From positions 1-37,473 of the forward strand of contig SLRR01000143.1 in the NCBI GenBank assembly GCA_007130865.1: a stretch of 37,473 nt of DNA. Direction: 5' to 3'. Position 1 is the stretch's first letter; the number at the start of each line of letters is the position of its first letter. Below are positions 16,249 to 22,894 of the stretch, in pieces. This DNA comes from Spirochaeta sp. GTDB taxonomy: Bacteria; Spirochaetota; Spirochaetia; DSM-27196; Alkalispirochaetaceae. The position numbers were made by a program, and so were the translations under genes. Under the pieces are notes generated by a model. It was not told the origin of the DNA, searched no databases, and saw nothing but the letters and a program-made list of their open reading frames with translations.

Positions 16249-16599
16249 CTATAGTTCAAAAAAAAGTCCCCGCTTTCGCGGCCGGTCTACGTTCTCCTGC
16301 TGGAATTCTCGCTCCATACGCTCAAGTTTGCGCGTGAGCCGATCGACTTCATCCTGAAGCTGCACGATTTGCTCGCGCATGGATAAGATCACCTCTATTC
16401 CCTCGCTGTTCACACCGAGGTCTAGATACAGCGACACGGCGTGTTGAAGAGTGGCGATCTCCTCCCGGTCAACGTACGGCGTATTACCTTCTTCGACGAT
16501 CCGTATCAATCCGAACTCGGCAAAGCGACGGCATACCTCAATATCGATTCTAAAGTGTTCCGATATTTCTCTCAGCTCAATATAACGATCGGTACCCAT
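16249..16599 (-). CDS. cbpM: CbpM-like chaperone modulator (MerR-type HTH)
   Basis: A 116-residue protein with an N-terminal MerR-like winged-helix region (YIELREISEHFRIDIEVCRRFAEFGLI) and a C-terminal helical, coiled-coil stretch (REQIVQLQDEVDRLTRKLERMEREF). This is the CbpM layout; CbpM binds the J domain of CbpA and inhibits its co-chaperone activity. It lies directly after cbpA, as expected. GAGGG, part of a triplicated repeat, is 6 nt before the ATG. A stand-alone MerR-type regulator is the less likely alternative. Confidence 0.85.
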   Translation of the reverse strand: MGTDRYIELREISEHFRIDIEVCRRFAEFGLIRIVEEGNTPYVDREEIATLQHAVSLYLDLGVNSEGIEVILSMREQIVQLQDEVDRLTRKLERMEREFQQENVDRPRKRGLFFEL

Positions 16600-16600
16600 A

Positions 16601-16638
16601 GTTATCCCTCGTTAGTTATCCCTCGTTAGTTATCCCTC
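16601..16638 (-). repeat. triplicated 14-bp repeat carrying ribosome-binding sites between cbpA and cbpM
   Basis: The plus-strand unit GTTATCCCTC(GTTA) recurs at 16601, 16615 and 16629 with a 14-bp period. Read on the minus strand each copy gives GAGGGATAAC: the first copy contains the last cbpA codons and its TAA stop, and the last copy supplies the Shine-Dalgarno sequence of cbpM. Copy-number change by slippage would alter the spacing without touching either protein. Confidence 0.85.
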
Positions 16639-17613
16639 TTTCCGCAGCGCGGCCAGTTTTCGCAGCAGTTCCTTTTCCTCCCGGCCCAGATTGGTCGGTA
16701 TCTCGATGATCGCTTTCACGTACAGGTCACCATACACGCCTTTTTTTCCGTACTTTGGAAATCCGCGTCCCTTTAACCGGAAGGTCGTGCCGCTTTGTGT
16801 TTCGGGAGGGATTTTGAGCTTGAACGTTCCCGAAAGCGCACGAACATCCACTTCCCCGCCGAGCATCGCCGTGTACACGTTCACCGGTTTCTCGGTGAAC
16901 AGGTCGTCTCCCTGGCGGCGATAATCGGGGTGTATCGCCACTTTAACCGTTATATACAGGTCACCCGACGGCCCCTGCGATCCGCGCTCTCCCTTTCCCT
17001 TGAGCTTGATCACCTGTCCGTCTCTGATCCCCGGGTCGAGGGAGATACGCATCTTTTTCCCGTCCAGCGAGATTATCCGGGCACAACCGGAAAACGCTTC
17101 CTCGAGAGATATTGTGAGCTCCGCCGAGAGGTCGCGTCCGGGAAAGGCGGAGCGGCCGCCGCGTGAAGACCCACCCCGGTCGGACGCAAACCCGCTACCC
17201 GGTGAAAATCCACCTCCGAGGTCACCAAATATATTCCGGAAAAAGTCGGAAAACTGAGCACCTTCCTCGCCGAAGATATCCTGCCAGTCCGTATCTCCGT
17301 AATAGTGCGCACGGTCGCCGCTCTGCCCGGCGCTCCCGGCCGCATACCGGGACCAGTCAAAGTCTCCAGCGTTGCCGGCGTGTTCATACCTCTGCCAGTC
17401 GGCACCGAGCTGATCGTACTTCGTCCGTTTTTCCTCGTCGGCCAGCACCTCCTGCGCCTCGCTGATCTCGGCAAACTTTCCGGCCGCTTCCTTGTCGGTG
17501 GGGTTCACGTCGGGGTGGTACTTGCGAGCCAGTTTTCGGTACGCTTTCTTTATCTCGTCGGTTGACGCGTCTTTATCGATACCGAGAATCTTATAGTAGT
17601 CTTTATACTCCAT
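16630..17613 (-). CDS. cbpA: CbpA-type DnaJ co-chaperone
   Basis: A 327-residue J-domain protein that stimulates DnaK ATPase and holds unfolded clients in the cytoplasm. The J domain spans residues 1-70 with the essential HPD at 33-35. It is followed by a Gly/Phe-rich linker (about 75-155) and the two-part DnaJ C-terminal domain. There are no CxxCxGxG zinc-finger repeats, which distinguishes CbpA from DnaJ. It is the first gene of a pair with cbpM. No CIRCE element or clear heat-shock promoter was seen upstream. Confidence 0.93.
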   Translation of the reverse strand: MEYKDYYKILGIDKDASTDEIKKAYRKLARKYHPDVNPTDKEAAGKFAEISEAQEVLADEEKRTKYDQLGADWQRYEHAGNAGDFDWSRYAAGSAGQSGDRAHYYGDTDWQDIFGEEGAQFSDFFRNIFGDLGGGFSPGSGFASDRGGSSRGGRSAFPGRDLSAELTISLEEAFSGCARIISLDGKKMRISLDPGIRDGQVIKLKGKGERGSQGPSGDLYITVKVAIHPDYRRQGDDLFTEKPVNVYTAMLGGEVDVRALSGTFKLKIPPETQSGTTFRLKGRGFPKYGKKGVYGDLYVKAIIEIPTNLGREEKELLRKLAALRKEG

Positions 17614-17960
17614 CGGTTTCCATATTCGTCAGTTTCCGTCTCGTCCAGTGTATCACTCATCCCCGAGCGCGTGTCGCGTTTCGTGCATTGCATTTTTTTA
17701 TACGTAGAACCTTCATCCGCGATTGCTCCCTGGGACGCACGAGCGAGAGACGCACGCCGTGTCCTCGGAGAAGCCGCCGAGCTTCCCCGTTGAGTTATAC
17801 CGTGACCCGGCATCGCTGATCCGGACTCAGCGACACCGTCTCATCAATGCACGTTCCATTGTCGTAGGTGATAGCGGGGAAATATTCGGGAGCGACCCGG
17901 AGTCGGAGAATTTGCAATGCCTGCCCCGCTTTCTTAGTTTTGATGATGGAGGGTATCTAT
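17614..17960. other. divergent intergenic region between cbpA and the Rieske oxidoreductase
   Basis: About 350 bp with no credible gene. It must hold promoters for cbpA (minus) and the oxidoreductase (plus), but I could not find a confident -35/-10 pair for either. The plus-strand reading frame open from 17868 is an upstream extension of the oxidoreductase without homology to it. Confidence 0.5.
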
Positions 17961-19490
17961 ATGGCAGACAGTTCCTGGAAGAAAGTAGCCCGGAGTAAAG
18001 ATATTGAGGAGGGCAAACCCTTTTCCGCCGACCTGAACGAGAACGAGAGCGTTCTGCTGGTCCGGAAGGGCGACGACCTCTTTGCCTGGAGCAACGCGTG
18101 TCCCCACGTTGGATGCCCCCTCTCCTGGGGTCATATCCACGGCGACGAGATCGTGTGCGGATGCCACAACGCCCGGTTCGATATAACCACCGGTAAGCTG
18201 CGCAGCGCCCCGGGGGTGGACGACCTTCCCGCGTACGAGGTCAGGGAGGAAAAGGGCGACGTCTTTGTCGGGAAGCAGCAACCGATTTCCTTTTCCATGC
18301 CCTCCGGAAGCGACAGCCGGACCGTCGTCATCGTGGGTGCCGGCGCGGGAGGCAACGCCGCCGCGGAGTCGCTTCGTCGAGAGGGGTTTGCCGGTCGTAT
18401 CGTCATGATCACCCTGGAAGCGGAGCGCCCCTACGACCGGACCCTCCTGTCAAAGTTTTTTCTCGCCGGTAATATGGGCTTCGAGGACGTGGCGATGCGT
18501 CCCGTCGGCTTCTACGACGAGATGAAGATCGAGCTCATGACCGGCCGCCGCGCGATGGAGGTCAAGCCCGCGGCCAAGAGCGTCGTTCTCGACGACGGTT
18601 CCGAGGTCTCAGGAGACTTCCTCGTCCTCGCGACCGGCGCCGCTCCAAAGCATCTCCCCGTCCCCGGGGCGGACCAGCCGGGAGTTTTTGTTCTGCGTTC
18701 CTTTGCCGAGGGACGGAGGCTCCGAGAGGTCGTTTCCGCGGCCAGGAAAGCGGTTGTGATCGGAGCGAGCTTCATCGGCACCGAAACGGCGGCGTATATG
18801 GTCGGCCGGGGTATCGACGTGACCGTAGTAGCTCCGGAATCGGTCCCCTTCGAGCGAGTACTTGGTCCGGAGGTCGGAAAACGTTTCGCCAAGATGCATA
18901 CCGACAACGGCGTCAAGATGCGACTGGGCACCGGAGTATCCAGGATCACCGGAAACGGAAAGGCCGACGGTGTCGAGCTCTCCGACGGCACCAGGCTACC
19001 GGCGGACCTCGTCGTCGTCGGAATCGGGGTTACCCCGGTTGTCGACTACATCGAAAGCTCCGGCCTCGCCAGGGACGGAGCCGTGCCGGTCGATAGAAAC
19101 CTCGCAACAACGGCTCCCGGGGTATTCGCTATCGGCGACATCGCCCGTGTTCAGGGCAAAATTCGCGTCGAGCACTGGGTTGTCGCCCAGCGGCACGGGG
19201 AGGAAGTCGCACGGTCGATCCTGGGTACCGGAGAAGGACTCTCCTACGCACCCTTCTTCTGGACCCGGCAGTTCGAAATGTCCTTCGCATATATCGGTTT
19301 TGCACCCGATTACGACGAAACACGGGTCAAAGGCGACGTGGAGAACGGCTCGTTTCTTATCGGCTACTTCAAGGACGGCTACCTCGCCGCAGTCGGAACG
19401 ATGGGTAAAGGTAAGAGCCTGATCCGGTACGGATTACGCCTCGACGACGGCGAGAAGATTGCTATCCAGGAGTTCGAGAAGGGGGTGTAG
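17961..19490 (+). CDS. Rieske [2Fe-2S] domain fused to FAD/NAD(P)-dependent oxidoreductase (AIFM3-like)
   Basis: A fusion of about 509 residues. The N-terminal Rieske domain (about 1-105) has the cluster motif C-P-H … C-G-C-H with 16 residues between the two pairs. The rest is a ferredoxin-reductase-like pyridine nucleotide-disulphide oxidoreductase with the FAD-binding GAGAGGNAAAESL, the NAD-binding IGASFIGTETAAYMVGRG and the C-terminal FAIGDIARV. It probably shuttles electrons between NAD(P)H and the Rieske cluster. ATG 17961 has GGAGGG 7 nt upstream; the open frame from 17868 is not supported. The gene stands alone between the chaperone pair and the decayed region. Its physiological partner is unknown. 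Confidence 0.93.
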   Translation: MADSSWKKVARSKDIEEGKPFSADLNENESVLLVRKGDDLFAWSNACPHVGCPLSWGHIHGDEIVCGCHNARFDITTGKLRSAPGVDDLPAYEVREEKGDVFVGKQQPISFSMPSGSDSRTVVIVGAGAGGNAAAESLRREGFAGRIVMITLEAERPYDRTLLSKFFLAGNMGFEDVAMRPVGFYDEMKIELMTGRRAMEVKPAAKSVVLDDGSEVSGDFLVLATGAAPKHLPVPGADQPGVFVLRSFAEGRRLREVVSAARKAVVIGASFIGTETAAYMVGRGIDVTVVAPESVPFERVLGPEVGKRFAKMHTDNGVKMRLGTGVSRITGNGKADGVELSDGTRLPADLVVVGIGVTPVVDYIESSGLARDGAVPVDRNLATTAPGVFAIGDIARVQGKIRVEHWVVAQRHGEEVARSILGTGEGLSYAPFFWTRQFEMSFAYIGFAPDYDETRVKGDVENGSFLIGYFKDGYLAAVGTMGKGKSLIRYGLRLDDGEKIAIQEFEKGV

Positions 19491-19529
19491 CTCGGGGCGG
19501 AGCCGGACTAGACGAAATCGATTCCCGAG

Positions 19530-19656
19530 AGACCGGATTGTATTGTCGACGAAACGCAACGCTTGGCCGAACTCGTCTCGTACCTCCGGACTCGTTGACG
19601 AGACCGGCGAGATGGGGCGTTTTGTGCTGTCCGGGAGCCGGAACTACCTCCTCTGA
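19530..19656 (+). pseudogene. remnant of AAA ATPase (DUF4143/AAA_14-type)
   Basis: In one frame the sequence reads ERPDCIVDETQRLAELVSYLR (from about 19530), then a stop. One frame over it continues as LVDETGEMGRFVLSGSRNYLL and ends at TGA 19656. Joined, these match the Walker-B-to-sensor segment of the AAA_14/DUF4143 ATPases (the DE.QR.PEL…, GRF.L.GS… pattern). Only this short central piece remains and it carries a frameshift, so it is a decayed fragment. Such ATPases are often carried in mobile or toxin-antitoxin regions. Confidence 0.6.
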
Positions 19657-19659
19657 CTA

Positions 19660-19796
19660 GCGTCAATAAAAAATCCCGGTACAACAAGAACGGTACAATT
19701 ATCGCCGGCCAGATGCCCATTAACACATGGCACAACCTGATCGGAGAACCGACAATCAACGACGCCGTGATGGATAGATTGGCTCACACGCCATAA
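19660..19796 (+). mobile_element. IS21-family IstB remnant (C-terminal fragment)
   Basis: The plus-strand frame reads GTIIAGQMPINTWHNLIGEP and then TINDAVMDRLAHT before a stop at 19794-19796. This matches the conserved end of IstB ATPases (STIIASQ.P…W…IG.PT.ADAI.DR..H.A). The upstream ATPase core and IstA are absent, and the last conserved RIELKGESMRK segment is lost. It is a scar of an IS21 insertion, directly abutting the DUF4143 remnant. I see no terminal inverted repeats here. Confidence 0.6.
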
Positions 19797-20082
19797 GTCC
19801 TCTCTAACGATATGCCTCTCGGCGATGAACGATCCGGTAGACAACAATCCGATCAGTTCCTTCGATTTCGAAAAGTACGCGCCCTAGAGCATCACATTCC
19901 GGGAATTGTTTCGATCGACCGATGCCATCGGGCTCATGGTCGGGGCGAGTGAAGAGGAGTGTCGGAAGAAGCGTCGGGTGGTTCTGTGCGAAAGGGTGGC
20001 TGCGCGGTCGCGGCGGATTCTCAAGCTGTTTAAACGAGTTCGACCCTCACCCGCCGTGATTGGAGACCGGAGCAAACACCAT
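19797..20082. other. decayed stretch without recognisable gene
   Basis: Both strands contain only short unsupported frames. A basic plus-strand stretch around 19920-20040 (EEECRKKRRVVLCERVAARS) is not like any family I recognise. The stretch lies between the IstB scar and the HigA remnant and is best read as degenerate mobile or accessory DNA. Confidence 0.45.
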
Positions 20083-20307
20083 TCAAGAAGCCATATGATG
20101 CTGTTTGATCTTCCCAAGTTCCTCCCCTGTCTCCTCCATCAGCGTTTCAAGATCATATCGGCTTTGCGTGTTCAGCCAGAATCCAGGCGTTGTTCCGAAA
20201 AATCTGGGCAACTTAATCGCGGTGTCGGCGGTAATCCTTCTCCGTCCCTTGGTAATCGCGTCTATTCTGGGAGGATCTACGAAAATCCCCTTGGCGAGGG
20301 CATTCAA
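20083..20307 (-). pseudogene. HigA/XRE-family antitoxin remnant, N-terminally damaged
   Basis: The 74-codon frame contains the conserved HigA core: LAKGIFVDPPRIDAITKGRR, then ITADTAIKLPRFFGTTPGFWLN and TQSRYDLETL. The normal start (PGEILxEEFLxPLGLSQxxLA) is missing. The frame begins at a TTG, and upstream remains such as REIFLE appear in another frame, so an indel or deletion has destroyed the N-terminus. No HigB toxin gene is next to it. It is probably non-functional, although the helix-turn-helix core is nearly complete. Confidence 0.65.
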
Positions 20308-20522
20308 GGAATATTTCGCGGGCGGCGAACATCATTGCGCTCAAGCACCGCCAGCAAGCAGATAAATCTCACGTTCTTCCAGGGAGTTCTCAATTGCTTG
20401 CCTCACATAGCAGCGCTTACGCCGTCCGGACCCAACGCTCATCACCTGCACCAATCGTCTCGTTTATCGCCGTAAACCGGCTGCACATACATGGCCGGTA
20501 TCCAACCAGAAACAACGCCGCG

Positions 20523-20735
20523 TTATGCGTAAAACAGGCGTCCTCGCGGTTCTGGAATCGGCCGGCCAAGTTCTCTGGCCGTCTCTATCCATTCCTCAAT
20601 AACACGTTGAGCGTTAGTTACAGCCTGCTCGTAGTTTTGTCCATCGGCCATGCAGCCCGGAAGTTCCGGCACCTCGACGACAAAGGACTCATCCTCATCG
20701 CTCCAGTAAATAATCAGCTCGTACTTAATCGACAT
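20523..20735 (-). CDS. hicB: HicB-family antitoxin
   Basis: A 70-residue protein with the partial RNase-H-like HicB fold (YELIIYWSDEDESFVVEVPE and LPGCMADGQNYEQAVTNAQR). It would bind and neutralise HicA. It lacks an added DNA-binding domain, so autoregulation may need another factor. A strong AGGAGAG precedes the ATG, and the start lies 11 bp inside hicA. The toxin-first order is normal for hicAB. The 20308-20522 stretch upstream of the HigA remnant has no other clear gene, only a short open frame ending ENSLEEREIYLLAGGA. Confidence 0.88.
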   Translation of the reverse strand: MSIKYELIIYWSDEDESFVVEVPELPGCMADGQNYEQAVTNAQRVIEEWIETARELGRPIPEPRGRLFYA

Positions 20736-20952
20736 CAGTCTCTCCTAACCGGTACTTTAACATCAAATTTCTGACCTGGTTTACCTGATATGGCTTCGCC
20801 TTGCTCCCCTTGGGTTGAAGATTGAGTATTTCGTCCACGTCGGAACGGGTGAAAATGTGATGACTGCCTCGTTCACGTTCGTCAAATCCGAGTCTCCTCA
20901 GAAGCTGACAGAGGTGCAGGAACTCAATGTTCGCGTCTGAGTTTCCCGACAT
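20725..20952 (-). CDS. hicA: HicA-family mRNA interferase toxin
   Basis: A toxin of about 75 residues with the double-stranded RNA-binding-like HicA fold. The catalytic histidine lies in RGSHHIFTR, followed by INLQP-type (LNLQPKGSKAKPYQVNQVR) residues. The family cleaves mRNA independently of ribosomes. The frame is open up to 21078, but family homology begins near MSGNSDANIEF (ATG 20952). That start falls at the junction where the opposite-strand kinase gene loses its 5' part, so the natural promoter and first codons may have been replaced. It forms an overlapping pair with hicB. Confidence 0.87.
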   Translation of the reverse strand: MSGNSDANIEFLHLCQLLRRLGFDERERGSHHIFTRSDVDEILNLQPKGSKAKPYQVNQVRNLMLKYRLGETDVD

Positions 20953-21009
20953 GATTTTCTGTCTGAATATGAGATCAAACTGAATGACTTCTATCCGCGC
21001 AGTCGAGCC

Positions 21010-21849
21010 TTGTCGATCTGCCAGTATGATACCAGACGTTTCGGTCCGGAAGTGATCATGAACGTCCTGCAAGCGCATCCCTACGCGATCCTCGGCTCCG
21101 AGTTCTGCGACAACGTGTATTACATGCCACCGGAGGAGTTATTCTCGGACCGAGCTTCCGCGTACCGACTGCGACGCTGGATAGATAACCTGAAAGCGTA
21201 TCAGGCGGAGAAATCCTCGTTACAACAAGCGCTTCACGAGAAAGATGAACTGATGCGGGAAGTTCATCACCGGGCAAAGAACAATCTTAATCTCGTGTTG
21301 TCCCTGATCCGTCTGAAAGGAGCCGACGACAATACCCCTACGAAACTGACCGAAGTACGTTCGTTTATCGAATCGATGTGTCTGATCCACGACAAGCTGC
21401 ACAAGAGCTCTGACTCTTTACGGATCGAGTTCGCGGATTTTGCCGATGAATTACTTGAGAACATTGTACCGATCTTTCCCGGACCACCGGTAACCGTTTC
21501 CACCGATATTCCTGCAACTGTGTTCGGTGCGGAAAACGCGCGAAACCTCGGTTTAGTACTGAACGAGATTGTTACCAACGCGATGAAACACGGTTTCAAC
21601 GGTGAGAACAGTCCGCATATTACCGTACGGCTTGAACAGTATGAGGAGCGATACGTTCTAACCGTGTCAAATAATGGAAACCCATTCCCCGACGATGTTT
21701 CACTTTCAGACCCGAATTCCGGCGGCACTGGTACTCGCCTGATCGCGAGTATCGTGGATGCACTGGGCGGCTCGATCGTACTTCGACGGAGTCCCCGGAC
21801 GGAGATCCACCTGGAGTTTCCGGTTTCTTCGCTGAAACCGGTTGAGTAG
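21010..21849 (+). CDS. N-terminally truncated MEDS-HisKA_2 sensor histidine kinase
   Basis: The recognisable protein starts with the last third of a MEDS sensory domain (ICQYDTRRFGPEVIMNVLQA, then PYYxPPEE-like VYYMPPEELF), followed by a helical linker, a HisKA_2 dimerisation domain with VHHRAKNNLNLVLSLI, and a HATPase domain (NLGLVLNEIVTNAMKHGFNG and GGTGTRLIASIVDALGG). Reading upstream in the same frame continues MEDS homology (LSEYEIKLNDFYPRSRALS) back to about 20956, where it stops; a TGA lies at 20938. About 100 N-terminal residues are missing. The junction coincides with the hicA start, so the toxin-antitoxin region appears to have replaced the 5' end. It could be translated from TTG 21010, but is probably a decaying gene. 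Confidence 0.8.
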   Translation: MSICQYDTRRFGPEVIMNVLQAHPYAILGSEFCDNVYYMPPEELFSDRASAYRLRRWIDNLKAYQAEKSSLQQALHEKDELMREVHHRAKNNLNLVLSLIRLKGADDNTPTKLTEVRSFIESMCLIHDKLHKSSDSLRIEFADFADELLENIVPIFPGPPVTVSTDIPATVFGAENARNLGLVLNEIVTNAMKHGFNGENSPHITVRLEQYEERYVLTVSNNGNPFPDDVSLSDPNSGGTGTRLIASIVDALGGSIVLRRSPRTEIHLEFPVSSLKPVE

Positions 21850-21870
21850 CCGGAACTTGAACCACCCCGC

Positions 21871-21899
21871 TTCAACGGACAGGTTGAAATGTCTGTCCG
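21871..21899. terminator. terminator-like hairpin between convergent genes
   Basis: CGGACAG (21876-21882) pairs perfectly with CTGTCCG (21893-21899). An alternative stem TTCAAC (21871-21876) with GTTGAA (21883-21888) uses overlapping bases, so the two hairpins are mutually exclusive. It lies between the kinase stop and the convergent DUF362 stop, where a bidirectional terminator is expected. There is no strong T-run. Confidence 0.5.
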
Positions 21900-21943
21900 G
21901 CCGCATTTACCGGTGTCGGACAACCCCAGGTTATTCAGACCCG

Positions 21944-22894
21944 TTACCGGAATATCGCTTTCATGGACGGCGTTATCTTACTAAGTTCTTCGCGATTCCA
22001 TTGGCCGAACACCTCTGAGCCGAAACGAAGAAACGCCCGTGTATCCGGGTCGATGCCGACAAGCTTGTTGGCGTACGCATCCAGCGTGAGCAGATCCTGA
22101 CTGCCGATTATGATACCGGCGTCCTCTATTACGTCGTATTCCGTCCAGATCATCTCGTATCGGTTTTCTCCGTCCTTCCTGGTCACGGGGATCTTGTATA
22201 CTCCTTCCACGATTCCGTACATCTCAAAGAGAGAACGATAGATCGATACGATATCTATGATACTCCGGGATAGACCGATGTCCTGATCGGCTCCGTGATA
22301 GAACTCCCTGTTGGGTACTGGGATCATGCCAAAAACGTTCTTCATGGAAAAGGAGGAAAAATTCGATACGTCGGGGTCGTTGTACTTGAACTTGGCATAA
22401 CTGACAAACGGCAGGTGACGAAGTTCGTACAACCGTCGCGGGACTCCGTTGTACAGCTCCTTGTGTCGGATCGGAGCGTACCGACTCTCCACGCGTGACC
22501 GGATCTCTTCCTCCGGCATGCATCGCCCGGACCACCACTCCTCGGTGACGTTGATGTATTCCGCGTCGTACCGCTCCAATAATTCACCGATTCCACTTTC
22601 AGCGAGGAACCGTTTATCCTGTTCCCGGAGCCACTCCCAGTGTTCGCGACCGTTGTCGGGTCGGATCTCGATCGTTCCATCGGTTCTCCCAAACATGAAA
22701 CTCTCGACCACGTAAATCGGCCCGCTCAACTCCCGCAGAAGTAGTTCCATCGCCTCTGCGTCGGTATAGAATCCGTAATCCCCGGATGTCCAGTTGGGTT
22801 TGATCACGATTCCCTGGTCGAATTTTCCTAGACGATTGAGAAACTGCGCCATATCGCCCCGGCTTTGTATCTGCGCGGTCAAAACTCCGCTCAT
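21944..22894 (-). CDS. DUF362 domain protein
   Basis: A 316-residue protein of the DUF362 group. The strand IVIKPNWTSGDYGFYTDAEA near residue 30 and FSMKNVFGMIPVP are typical. There are no ferredoxin-type Cys clusters, unlike many members, so an Fe-S role is not supported. It is the last gene of the ribose-type operon and overlaps the transketolase gene by 4 nt (ATGA). Its function is unknown; the tight coupling suggests a step in the same sugar pathway. Confidence 0.8.
   Translation of the reverse strand: MSGVLTAQIQSRGDMAQFLNRLGKFDQGIVIKPNWTSGDYGFYTDAEAMELLLRELSGPIYVVESFMFGRTDGTIEIRPDNGREHWEWLREQDKRFLAESGIGELLERYDAEYINVTEEWWSGRCMPEEEIRSRVESRYAPIRHKELYNGVPRRLYELRHLPFVSYAKFKYNDPDVSNFSSFSMKNVFGMIPVPNREFYHGADQDIGLSRSIIDIVSIYRSLFEMYGIVEGVYKIPVTRKDGENRYEMIWTEYDVIEDAGIIIGSQDLLTLDAYANKLVGIDPDTRAFLRFGSEVFGQWNREELSKITPSMKAIFR

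Noticed and set aside
17614-17720. CIRCE or sigma-32 element upstream of cbpA
   Set aside because: No TTAGCACTC-N9-GAGTGCTAA and no CTTGAA/CCCCAT pair was found.
17868-17960. Extended start of the Rieske fusion at 17868
   Set aside because: No homology or ribosome-binding site; GGAGGG precedes the ATG at 17961.
19906-20475. 189-codon plus-strand frame across the HigA remnant
   Set aside because: No recognisable domain; much of it is antisense to the HigA core, which has clear family similarity.
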